Origin: an uncultured Eubacterium sp.
GTDB lineage: Bacteria > Bacillota > Clostridia > Lachnospirales > Lachnospiraceae
NCBI GenBank assembly: GCA_910584065.1
Contig: CAJTZN010000053.1
Span: forward strand, 1 to 20,744
DNA: 20,744 nt
Direction of reading: 5' to 3'
In this document: piece by piece, positions 12,715-20,713 of the stretch
Layout of the letters: every line of letters begins with the position of its first letter
How positions within the stretch are numbered: the first letter of the stretch is position 1
Notes under the pieces: model-generated
What the model was told of the DNA's origin: nothing
The model's input: only the letters and a program-made list of their open reading frames with translations
The model's database searches: none
Program-made: the position numbers and the translations under genes

Positions 12715-13410
12715 TCAGCCGGCTCCCAGGCGCGCGGACCGTGCGGAAAGCGACGCTGCCAGACACCCCTGGGCCACATAATAGAGGATCCAGTTTACCG
12801 ACTGTACCCCCTTCGGCATCCCGATGCCAAACAGCCAGAAAAGAAGTACAATATCCGAAAATAAAAACAGCACGCCACCACACATGATGAGTGCCGCCAC
12901 CTTTTTTTGCCCCTGACGGCATTTCCAAAAAGATAATGCCTTTACGGTCATAAAGGAAATCACGGCCGCATAACCGATCAATACTGGCAGGAGCCCTTGA
13001 AAATCAAAATCGCCGAGCGCCAGCAAAAGTACGAGCTGTGCAAAGATCACAAACGTCCATAAAAGCTCCGTCTTTCTCACCGCACATATGCGGCAGAACG
13101 CGAGCGAAAACATGACATGCGCCCCGGCAAACCCCGCGACTCCCAGTACGAAAAAAATCCCCTGCGTCCTGTCAAGCGCCAGCAGTACATCTCCCGCCAT
13201 AGAGCATAAAAGAGCGATCAAAACTGGTTTGGAGAACAAACGCCTCCTTTCCCCGTCCTGATCCCTCCGGTATCCATAAACACCCGTCAATACAAAAAAC
13301 AGGCTGGCCAGTGTTTTTAGCAGGATCGTCCCCGCTGCCAGATCACCGTGAAAGGCAGCGAGCAGTCCCGCCACTGACAAAAACATGAGTCCTTCGAAGA
13401 TCCACACCAT
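12715..13410 (-). CDS. YhhN/TMEM86-family membrane protein (lysoplasmalogenase-like)
   Basis: 231 aa, about eight hydrophobic helices with few loops. The YhhN/TMEM86 signatures are present: KTLASLFFVLTGVYGY, SMAGDVLLAL, GFAGAHVMFSLAF and GGVLFLFSDIVLLFWLFG, ending YYVAQGCLAASL. Characterised relatives hydrolyse the vinyl-ether bond of lysoplasmalogen; plasmalogens occur in anaerobic clostridia, so the activity would make sense, but many bacterial members are untested. The ATG at 13410 overlaps the stop of the chemoreceptor gene (TGATG), implying translational coupling. A purine-rich GGAGGAGGGGG lies 13 nt upstream. Confidence 0.82.
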   Translation of the reverse strand: MVWIFEGLMFLSVAGLLAAFHGDLAAGTILLKTLASLFFVLTGVYGYRRDQDGERRRLFSKPVLIALLCSMAGDVLLALDRTQGIFFVLGVAGFAGAHVMFSLAFCRICAVRKTELLWTFVIFAQLVLLLALGDFDFQGLLPVLIGYAAVISFMTVKALSFWKCRQGQKKVAALIMCGGVLFLFSDIVLLFWLFGIGMPKGVQSVNWILYYVAQGCLAASLSARSARLGAG

Positions 13411-14942
13411 CAACTTCGACCATCCCCCTCCTCCGCTTTGTCAAACCGGCTCAATTCATACAATTCCCTGGCCATCTGATCCACCGCGGAAAATGTCTGC
13501 CCCGTCATATCCGTGATCTTCTCCTGATTGTTCGCCTCTTCTACAATGGCCCCCGCCCGGTCGAGCGAATTCTGCACGAGCGCCGCCATCTCTTCTGCCA
13601 TCTTGCTCACCTTCTGGCTGTGGCCGCTCGTCTGGCTGCTGCTTTCCGCGATCTGCTCGGTCTTGCCGCGGGAATCCGCCTGCAGCTGTCCCAGTTCCTG
13701 CGCCTCCTGTCTTGCGTTGGATATCTGTTCAATACCGGAATTGACGGAAACAAGGTTCTGCTCATTTGACTCCTTAACCTGGTTCAGCATCGTAAGTACA
13801 TTTTCAACGACCGATTCGATCGAGGCGCTCGCCTGTCTCGAATTTTCGGCCAGCACACGAATCTGTTCCGCCACCACGGAAAATCCCCTCCCGTGCTCGC
13901 CGGCCCGCGCCGCCTCAATGGAAGCGTTGAGCGCAAGCATGTTTGTTTTCGCCGTTATGCCAGAAATTTCATTGGCAGAATCCGAAATTTCCAAAATGAC
14001 CTTCTCCAGATGCTGCACCGATTCCCCCGTGTGATTGGCGGTGTTTTCTATGTCCCGCATACTCTCCACCGCGTCATTCATGATGTTCACATATCCCTGC
14101 ATCCGCTGCCATATATCATCTGAAATCTCCAGCATCTCATTCGTCCGCTCGTCGATCATGCCGATCGATTTGACCATTTCCCCCACGGAATCCTGCATGC
14201 TGTTTACATGCCGCAGACTCCTGTGGCAGTCCTCTGTCGTCTCCTGCGCCGAACTCACGATCGACTGGCTGGCCCTTCTCGACTCATTCATATTTTCTGC
14301 CAGCTTCTCTGTCGTTTCTACCAGTCCGGAGGACACCTTGCCGCACGTTTCTACCACAACCGCCACCTGCTCTGCACTGTGCAGGTTTTCCAAAATGGAC
14401 CTCGACGCGCCGGCAATATTGACAAACACGACCGACATCACAACCTGTTCGATCGTAAACCCGACCGAGCGGGTGAAAAACCACTCCATATTCGTGGGAT
14501 ACTCGATCTGCTGTACATTCCGGGAACGCAGGAACAAAGAGACCAGAAGAAAGAAATAACTTACGATCGCAATGCGCAAAGTAAATTTCTTGTCAAAAAA
14601 CATACAGCTGAACAACATGGCCAGGCCATACGTCATATAGATCCCGATCGCCGAATTGCCGCCGAGCAGCATGACGATAAATCCCACGGCCAGTACGCTG
14701 ACATATTTCATCACACTGGCCGGAACACCTGCCTTTTGCAACACCGTCGGCCCCACCGTACACACGCAGCCGATCGCGGAAAGCACTGCCAGATCCGGAT
14801 ACCGGATCTGAAATACGCCGGCAGCCGTGGCGAGAAACAGCACGGGAAACACCAGGGTCATCCATAATAGTACCTTGGCCAGCCGTTTACATACGATCCG
14901 ATTATTCTGTTCAAAAAAATCCACCTTTTCCTCTTCCATCAT
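13410..14942 (-). CDS. Methyl-accepting chemotaxis protein with polytopic N-terminus
   Basis: 510 aa from ATG 14942, placed 7 nt after AAAGGA; a GTG at 14948 would lie too close to it. Residues about 20-185 hold roughly six membrane helices with short loops and no periplasmic ligand-binding domain and no HAMP. A long coiled-coil follows, with the signalling hairpin tip MLALNASIEAARAGEHGRGF and flanking VVAEQIRVLAENS, which contacts CheA/CheW in this family. Stimuli may therefore be sensed in or near the membrane. It overlaps the YhhN-type gene by 1 nt. Its leader contains a duplicated palindrome. No other chemotaxis gene is in the window. Confidence 0.93.
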   Translation of the reverse strand: MMEEEKVDFFEQNNRIVCKRLAKVLLWMTLVFPVLFLATAAGVFQIRYPDLAVLSAIGCVCTVGPTVLQKAGVPASVMKYVSVLAVGFIVMLLGGNSAIGIYMTYGLAMLFSCMFFDKKFTLRIAIVSYFFLLVSLFLRSRNVQQIEYPTNMEWFFTRSVGFTIEQVVMSVVFVNIAGASRSILENLHSAEQVAVVVETCGKVSSGLVETTEKLAENMNESRRASQSIVSSAQETTEDCHRSLRHVNSMQDSVGEMVKSIGMIDERTNEMLEISDDIWQRMQGYVNIMNDAVESMRDIENTANHTGESVQHLEKVILEISDSANEISGITAKTNMLALNASIEAARAGEHGRGFSVVAEQIRVLAENSRQASASIESVVENVLTMLNQVKESNEQNLVSVNSGIEQISNARQEAQELGQLQADSRGKTEQIAESSSQTSGHSQKVSKMAEEMAALVQNSLDRAGAIVEEANNQEKITDMTGQTFSAVDQMARELYELSRFDKAEEGDGRS

Positions 14943-14975
14943 TCGCACATCCTTTCCCCTGATTTTGATCTTTCC

Positions 14976-15011
14976 TTCAGCATCACATGTGATTTCAGCA
15001 TCACATGTGAT
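14976..15011. promoter_or_regulatory. Tandem 18-bp repeat with palindromic core
   Basis: TTCAGCATCACATGTGAT occurs twice head to tail with no difference. Each copy contains the perfect 12-bp palindrome ATCACATGTGAT, at 14982-14993 and 15000-15011. The pair lies between the predicted promoter and ribosome site of the chemoreceptor gene, about 35-70 bp before the ATG. It looks like a double operator for a dimeric regulator, or two RNA hairpins. Confidence 0.7.
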
Positions 15012-15055
15012 AATTTCATTTCTAAATCTGAAATATCCGACAATATATCGCTAAC

Positions 15056-15084
15056 ATTATATCATCTAAAAAACAGCAAGAAAA
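15056..15084 (-). promoter_or_regulatory. Promoter of the chemoreceptor unit
   Basis: Minus strand TTTTCT (15084-15079), a 17-bp spacer and TATAAT (15061-15056) with an extended TGA just before it. The predicted transcript has a leader of about 107 nt that includes the duplicated palindrome. The 137 bp between this promoter and glpK contain only a direct repeat GGGTACAAT (about 15089 and 15111) and purine-rich sequence; no clear glpK terminator is seen. Confidence 0.6.
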
Positions 15085-15198
15085 GCAGCAGGGTACAATC
15101 CGCAGTTTTCGGGGTACAATTTGCTGGTTTTCATCTCTGGTGAGCGATCTATCGGTTCCCTCCCATTCAGTCCGGCTCGATTCCTCTCCAGTCCAGTC

Positions 15199-16704
15199 TC
15201 ATTCTGTTTCGCTTCGTTCCGTCCCGCACAGACACCTTCCCACCGCATTCCTCCACCCGTCCAATAAGAGAGTCCGCTTCTCTTCTTCCATGCGCGGTTC
15301 AAAACAGTTTAACAGCGACCAGTTTTTCCTCACATCCTCCAAATCTTTCCAGTACCCCACCGCCAATCCTGCCAGATACGCCGCCCCAAGCGCCGTCGTC
15401 TCGATACAGGACGGGCGATATACCTTTGCCCCCAGCAGATCTGCCTGAAACTGCAGCAGAAAATCATTGGCGCTGGCGCCGCCATCTGTCTTCAGTGCCA
15501 GCAGCGGGATCCCGGAATCGCGCTTCATCACCTGAACCAGATCATACACCTGATACGCCAGCGACTCGACCGCCGCCCGCACGATATGATCGCGTCCAGC
15601 CCCTCTGGTGATCCCGGTGATGATTCCCCTCGCCTCCGCGTTCCAATACGGCGCCCCCAAACCGGTAAAAGCCGGCACGACATAAACGCCTGCCGTATCT
15701 TCCACCGCCAGACAGCAGCGCTCCGATTCAGCGGCAGTGCGGATCAGTCCCATCTCGTCCCGCAGCCACTGGATTGCCGCACCCGCCACAAACACACTGC
15801 CCTCCAGCGCATACTGCTGTTCGCCGCCCACACTGGCGGCAAGGGTTGTCAGCAGTCCGTTTTCCGAGACCACCGGCTCCGTCCCCGTGTTCATAAGCAG
15901 AAAACATCCCGTCCCATACGTATTTTTCATCTCTCCCGCCTCAAAACAGCACTGTCCGAATAACGCCGCCTGCTGATCACCGGCGATGCCTGCGATCGGT
16001 ATTTCCGTCCCCGTCAGCGAGCGGTCGCTCGTACCATATACCTCACTGGAAGTCCTTACTTCCGGCAGCATACTGGCGGGTATATGGAAGTAGTGCAAAA
16101 TCTCTTCATCCCACTGCAGCTTGTGGATATCGAACAGCATTGTGCGGGACGCATTCGTCACATCGGTCACATGGACGCGCCCGCCAGTCAGTTTCCACAC
16201 GAGCCACGTATCGACCGTTCCGAACAGCAGCTCTCCTCTCTCTGCCTGCTCCCTCGCCCCCGGCACATGTTCCAGGATCCAGGCAATTTTGGTCGCCGAA
16301 AAATACGCATCCGCGATCAGTCCCGTCCTCTGGCGGATCATCTCCCCCATCCCATCGGCCGTCAGGCGGTCGATCTGTTCTGCCGTTCGCCTGCACTGCC
16401 AGACAATCGCCGGATACACCGGCTCGCCAGTCTTTTTATTCCACACGATCGTCGTCTCCCGCTGGTTCGTAATCCCGATACTGGCAATGTCCGATCCCGA
16501 AACTCCGAGCTTGCTCATGGCTTCCGTCATGACGCTGAACTGACTGGACCAGATCTCCACGGGATCGTGTTCCACCCAGCCCGGTTTCGGATAGTTTTGG
16601 CGAAATTCCTTTTGCGCGGCGCTGCACACACGCCCCGCCCTGTCAAATAATATGCAGCGGGAACTCGTAGTTCCCTGGTCAAGTGCAACGATATACTGGT
16701 TCAT
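15199..16704 (-). CDS. glpK: Glycerol kinase
   Basis: 501 aa from ATG 16704, the usual length. FGGY-family kinase: glycerol + ATP to glycerol-3-phosphate + ADP, in the cytosol, trapping imported glycerol. Motifs seen: MNQYIVALDQGTTSSR (ATP loop), WVEHDPVEIW, an NQRETTIVWNKKTGEP substrate region, GIAGDQQAALFGQCCFEAGE, NTYGTGCFLLMNTG and TDGGASANDFLLQFQADLLG. The frame extends upstream to 16749, but the extra 15 codons overlap a leader secondary structure and have no ribosome site; GGGGGA lies 4 nt before the chosen ATG. The last 10 residues (LCGTERSETE) are polar and unlike the conserved core. No glpF or glpD is adjacent. A structured leader may control it. Confidence 0.95.
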   Translation of the reverse strand: MNQYIVALDQGTTSSRCILFDRAGRVCSAAQKEFRQNYPKPGWVEHDPVEIWSSQFSVMTEAMSKLGVSGSDIASIGITNQRETTIVWNKKTGEPVYPAIVWQCRRTAEQIDRLTADGMGEMIRQRTGLIADAYFSATKIAWILEHVPGAREQAERGELLFGTVDTWLVWKLTGGRVHVTDVTNASRTMLFDIHKLQWDEEILHYFHIPASMLPEVRTSSEVYGTSDRSLTGTEIPIAGIAGDQQAALFGQCCFEAGEMKNTYGTGCFLLMNTGTEPVVSENGLLTTLAASVGGEQQYALEGSVFVAGAAIQWLRDEMGLIRTAAESERCCLAVEDTAGVYVVPAFTGLGAPYWNAEARGIITGITRGAGRDHIVRAAVESLAYQVYDLVQVMKRDSGIPLLALKTDGGASANDFLLQFQADLLGAKVYRPSCIETTALGAAYLAGLAVGYWKDLEDVRKNWSLLNCFEPRMEEEKRTLLLDGWRNAVGRCLCGTERSETE

Positions 16705-16717
16705 AGAATCCCCCATT

Positions 16718-16784
16718 CCGGAGCGTTTACGCGACGGGGCGACTGCCATCAGGGCTTATTTGTGACGCTCCGGCACAAATAGCC
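16718..16784 (-). promoter_or_regulatory. Structured glpK leader, predicted pseudoknot
   Basis: On the minus strand GGCTATTTGTG (16784-16774) pairs with CACAAATAAGCC (16764-16753, one bulged base). Its 9-nt loop CCGGAGCGT (16773-16765) is the exact complement of ACGCTCCGG (16726-16718), which ends 3 nt before the glpK GGGGGA ribosome site. The two helices can form an H-type pseudoknot or alternate. A possible -10 (TACAAT, 16805-16800) lies just upstream; the -35 is weak. Confidence 0.65.
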
Positions 16785-16810
16785 GTGTCCTCTCCTTCGA
16801 TTGTAACAAT

Positions 16811-17416
16811 TTAACTCACGATATAGTTACGAACGATCTTTTTTGCAATTCTTTTTGTTTTTTTATCTCTGACATATACATACAACGTGTATTTCCCAGA
16901 TTTCTTCGGTCGCCAGCTTACGATCTTTTTAGAACTATAAGCGCTGATCCTCTTTATTTTTTTAGTACCGGATCTCTTGTATCTAAATTTATACAGATAC
17001 TTTTTCGTTCCTCCTGATGCCTTCATCATCAATTTGACTTTCCGGCCCGCTCTGGCTTTCTTACTTGAAGGCGATGCTTTAAAACTTCTGACTTTCAGTT
17101 TCTTATTTACTGTATATTTCGTTATCGTCTTCTCCGCAACGTTTCCTCCATCATCTTTTGCATATACTGTAATACTGTATTTTCCAGCCTTCTTCGGCTT
17201 CCATTTCGCGGAACTGGAAACAGATTCACCCCCGATCACAGCGGAAGAACTCTTCTTTACCAAAAAGTGGTATTTAACAACCCCTGTTCCACCTGATGAC
17301 TGAACCGAAATCGTAATCGTATCGCCCACTTGTGCCGTGCCGCTTGCCTTGCCTATCGTCATATTTGTTATTTCTAATTTCTTTGCCGGTTCTTCTGTTA
17401 ATGGTTCCTCTTGAGT
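16811..17416 (-). pseudogene. Pullulanase fragment: two C-terminal Ig-like repeats
   Basis: The open frame enters near 17416 (reading TQEEPLTEEPAKKLEITNMT) and ends YIVS-TAA. It holds two related repeats of about 85 residues, each with an SGGT start, a KWKPKKAGKYSITVYAKD or SWRPKKSGKYTLYVYVRD strand and a KYTV or NYIV end. The second repeat is very rich in Lys/Arg, suggesting electrostatic attachment to the cell wall. It is one frame away from the preceding fragment. Confidence 0.75.
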
Positions 17417-18786
17417 TCCGGCAGATATTTACTGCCCGGGTTCTCTATAATCAATTGTTCCGCCTTCGTGATCTGTACACCCAATGCCGTCTTATCTGGT
17501 TGCGGAACACCGCCCCCTACTTCATATTCACGTTTTGTGATTTCTGAAGATAACGTAACATCCACGCTGCCTGCGATTCCTATTATATCATCTGTCTGCG
17601 AGTGACAACCGCCTAAATTGCCATTTATGATCAGTGAATATCCGGTTGTTCCCTGCGGAAGATCAAATACGAACCAGCCATTTGGATCTTTCTCTGTAAG
17701 TTTCGTGCCCGGCCAGCTTCCCGCCAATAATACTTCACTGCCTCCCTTTTCTGCCCATACATAAACGGCAGGATCGCTCCAATCACCTGCCTTTACGCGG
17801 ATCACAGGGTTTGTCTTTAAATATACACACGCTTTCACAGCAAATTCCAGATCTTCTTCCACGCTCTGGTATTCCTCGGCACTGTGTACCATTTTTATAA
17901 ATTCTTCCGCTTCAGAAATCACCATCTTCAAATCAGCCGCCGCTTCTGCCTCATAGTTCGCAGAATCTAGTTCCGCTTCCGCAAGTCTTGTTTTTGCTTT
18001 TTCCAATCCTTGCACCAGTCCCTCTTTTGCTGCCGCTTCCCTGTTGATCTTCTCATACGCTTCCCTTAAATCATGTAACGCCTCCTGTATCTTTGCCTCA
18101 TCTGTTTCATTTCTATCTGCCGCTTCTTTCGCATTTACAAAAGCATTCTCAAATACCTGATAGACTTCTCCGGTAAAATCTTCTTTCTGATAATTTTTTT
18201 CTTCCGCCTGCCGTATCAGATCCCTTAATCCCAGTGTTACGATAATCGTTACCGTTTTGGTCACGGCCGCTTTTTTATCCCTTGCCGTCAGGGTCAACGT
18301 ATATTCGCCCGCAGCCGGATCCTCCCACCTAAACTCCCCTGTCGCCGCATCAAAAGAAGCTCCCTCCGGGATTCCGTCTGCATCCAGTGTCACAGCGTCC
18401 CCGTCAGGATCTGAAGTTTCCACTGTAAACGAAAGGGATCGATCCGAAGAAACACGGAAAGACGTGTCACATGTGATAACCGGCGGTTCGTTCTTCGAAA
18501 CGTGATTTTCATCAAATGTATCTTTCGGTACTGCCACCATAACCGATTTCCCTGGTACCGTTATGTCAGAACCGGATTCTTTTATTTTTTCCAAACCGGC
18601 TTTCGCTCCGTCAGCGACGATCACCCACTCGTCAGAAGCGGTAAGATCAACGGTTTGATCCGATACTGCATTATTAATGATCACAGCGATCCGGTTCCAC
18701 TCACCGGGTATATCGTTCGTTTCATAAAATGCAGTCACCCCGGCTTCCTCCTTGCTGATCCATTCTATATTATTATCCTTCGGAGC
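17398..18786 (-). pseudogene. Pullulanase fragment: beta, FIVAR and CBM26-like modules
   Basis: Same frame as the catalytic fragment, directly after its TGA; the residues past the stop (APKDNNIEWISKEEAGVTAF) continue the pullulanase alignment. Then come the C-terminal beta domain (NDIPGEWNRIAVIINNAVSD, SVMVAVPK), a cadherin-like DPDGDAVTLDADGIPEGASF segment, two helical FIVAR-like repeats and a starch-binding module (VYVWAEKGGSEVLLAGSWPG, GWFVFDLPQGTTGYSLIING). It ends prematurely (ELKRNH) at a frameshift. Confidence 0.75.
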
Positions 18787-20286
18787 TCAATTATCGGAAC
18801 TTCTTTCCAGGATTGAACGGAAGCCGGAGAAGGCTTTCCGGATGCGGATCATTCCCTGGTAGTATTGTTGAATGTCGGAATACGTATGAACTCTGTTCCA
18901 ATCGATTTTATTCACGGCATCCGAAGAAGATTCGCTGTTATCCTCCCCATTTTTCGTTCTGGCAAATTCTTCCCCTGCCTGCATGAATACGCCGCCCTTG
19001 GATACCAGAACAACACTTCCTGCCATTTTATTCATTTTTATCATCCGATCATCAACCGACGAAAAATCCCGCTCCCTTCCCTCTGCCAATTTATCCCAAA
19101 GCGTAAGCTGATCATGTGCCGATACGTAGCTCAGACAACAGTTTGATGATTTGGACCAGAACGGGCGCCACATACCTGATTCACCGGAAGTATAACCGAC
19201 AGACCCCATGATTCCGCCAAAAACATTATTCGGCCATTTCTCACCAGGTTCCAAATAGGCGCCGCCGGCATAACCAGTCTGCACCAGACCGATCGTTCCG
19301 TCAAACGTATCCCCGCCTTTTAGCGCCTCTTTGATCTGTTCATTAAAGTACCCGATTCCCCTATCTAATTTGGATTCATTTGCCTTATGTGCGCTGTTCG
19401 AATCGTATTCGCCATTACCCGTCCAGCCCTCTCCATACAGCACGATCGTATTCTTGCCAAACTTGCTGTCAAGCGCTGCCCGAATCTGATTCATGGTAGT
19501 CACGTCATGGATTCCCATAAGATCAAAGCAAAAACCGTCCAGATGATATTCTTCTGCCCAATAGGAAACGGAATCGATCATAAACTTACGGAACATGGCA
19601 CTATCACTTCTGGTAGCATTGCCATAACCGGATTGGTCATTGTATGACAAGTCGTCATTCAGCTTGTAATAATAACCCGGCATGATCTTATTAAAATTTG
19701 AATCCCCGGCATCGGATGTATGGCTGTAAGAAACATCCATGACTACCTTTATCCCTGCCTCATGCAGCGCCTGTATCATTTCTTTCATTTCCGTGATACG
19801 GACATTTCCATCATATGGATCACTGGAATAGGATCCCTCCGGAACATTGTAATTTTTCGGGTCATACCCCCAACTGTACTCATGTTCGGAACCAGTGCTA
19901 ACGTTTGTCTCATCTACGGATGCAAAATCATACATCGGGAGGATCTGTACATGTGTTACCCCGAGTTGTTTTAAATAATCCACACAGGAGGCCGTTCTTC
20001 CTTCTCCGTCGATCGTTGTTTTTTCCGTGAAGGCTTTATACGTTCCACGATTTTGCTCTGACACGCCTGAACTTACATCGATCGAAAAATCCCTGATATG
20101 AATTTCCCATACGATCATATCACTTAACAATGTCTCTTCTCTCTGGTAGTTTTTATCCCAGTGTTCCGGATCTGTACTGTCCAGGTCCACGACCATAGCC
20201 CTGTCGCCATTTACCCCCGCCGCTTTCGCATAGGGATCAACGGCTTCTCTTGTAATTTCATCTACCGTTACCTTGTATGTATAATA
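18787..20286 (-). pseudogene. Pullulanase fragment: GH13 catalytic domain
   Basis: The frame opens near 20286 (YYTYKVTVDEITREAVDPYA) and ends at the TGA at 18789-18787. It contains the pullulanase motif YSWGYDPKNYNVPEG, region I VVMDVSYSHT (usually DVVYNHT), region II GFCFDLMGIHD (usually GFRFDLMGIHD), region III LYGEGW and region IV YVSAHDQLTLWDKL (usually HDN). The nucleophile Asp and acid Glu remain, but the invariant region II Arg is Cys (codon TGC). Confidence 0.82.
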
Positions 20287-20503
20287 TATCTCCTGTAACT
20301 TCTGCGCTCCACACGCCTTTATCGCCTTTTGTCATAGGTGTCTCGCTTATGGCGCTGCCGCCGTTTCCTGCTTCAAATCTGCAGAGAACTACCGAAGACG
20401 CTTCGGGTGACCATACTTTAAATGTAGTCTTTTCGGGCGTATACATACATCCTAGATCATCCCCGCTGTAAGCATTTTCCTCATCATAGCTACCCCCCCC
20501 CCC
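20258..20503 (-). pseudogene. Pullulanase fragment: N-terminal CBM48-like region
   Basis: From the G-tract onward this frame reads SYDEENAYSGDDLGCMYTPE then KTTFKVWSPEASSVVLCRFE and MTKGDKGVWSAEVTGD. This matches the domain preceding the catalytic barrel in type I pullulanases. It runs off frame after GDI (ILYIQGNGR-stop), where the next frame resumes with YYTYKVTV. One extra base, or two missing, near 20287 explains the break. Confidence 0.75.
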
Positions 20504-20642
20504 GGAACAGGTGTTTGCCTCGCGCCTCCTCGATTTCTTTTGCATATACTTCCGCAGGCGGAACGATGTCTATCACAGAAACAGCCAGTACACCGGCAAG
20601 AAAGCAACTTATTAATTTTCTTTTTATTGAATTTTTAATCAT
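20490..20642 (-). pseudogene. Pullulanase fragment: signal peptide ending in G-tract
   Basis: ATG 20642 starts MIKNSIKRKLISCFLAGVLA and continues with a VSVIDIVPPAEVYA cleavage region: basic start, hydrophobic core and an AxA-like end, so a Sec signal peptide. The frame reaches an uninterrupted run of 11 Gs (20503-20493) and terminates at TAG right after it. A tract of 10 or 13 Gs would join this peptide in frame to the next domain. Confidence 0.75.
20493..20503 (-). repeat. Homopolymer G11 tract in pullulanase coding sequence
   Basis: Eleven consecutive Gs on the coding (minus) strand, the longest G/C run in the window, located between signal peptide and first domain. Such tracts mutate by slipped-strand mispairing and are also a common site of sequencing error. 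Confidence 0.95.
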
Positions 20643-20684
20643 GTTTCGTTTCCTTTCGTTTTCACTATATTTTTTTATGAAATT

Positions 20685-20713
20685 ATAATATGATGCCAGG
20701 GTCAAAAGGTCAA
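20685..20713 (-). promoter_or_regulatory. Promoter of the pullulanase gene
   Basis: TTGACC (20713-20708), a 17-bp spacer and TATTAT (20690-20685) on the minus strand. TTGACC is repeated at 20705-20700 within the spacer. About 43 bp separate the -10 from the ATG at 20642. Confidence 0.55.

Larger units (their letters stand above)
16811..20642 (-). pseudogene. Secreted type I pullulanase, disrupted by four lesions
   Basis: Read as one gene of about 1275 codons from ATG 20642 (AAAGGA just upstream) to TAA at 16811. Order of domains: signal peptide; N-terminal CBM48-like region; GH13 pullulanase catalytic domain with the type I motif YSWGYDPKNYNVPEG; C-terminal beta region; a cadherin-like repeat; two FIVAR-like helical segments; a CBM26-like starch-binding module; two lysine-rich Ig-like repeats. 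The intact enzyme would cleave alpha-1,6 bonds of pullulan or starch outside the cell. Lesions: an 11-G tract (20503-20493), a frameshift near 20287, an in-frame TGA (18789-18787) and a frameshift near 17401-17425. Catalytic-region substitutions also occur (region II Arg to Cys). The G-tract could be phase-variable, but the other lesions indicate decay or sequencing error. Confidence 0.85.

Noticed and set aside
12621..12928. Small ORFs around the gap between the YhhN-type and XRE genes
   Set aside because: They run antisense to, or in shifted frame with, the YhhN-type gene. The 120-bp gap itself shows only a short CTACG/CGTAG stem without a T-run and a weak CATAAT box.
14208..14867. 219-aa plus-strand ORF opposite the chemoreceptor
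   Set aside because: Low-complexity His/Arg-rich antisense translation of the coiled-coil gene with no start signal.
15066..15302. 78-aa minus-strand ORF downstream of glpK
   Set aside because: It overlaps the glpK 3' end in another frame, is compositionally biased (repeated Asn-Glu-Arg codons) and has no convincing ribosome site.
18467..18477. Another TCACATGTGAT palindrome matching the chemoreceptor leader element
   Set aside because: It lies inside the pullulanase coding sequence, lacks the TTCAGC flank and tandem arrangement, and an 11-bp match can occur by chance.
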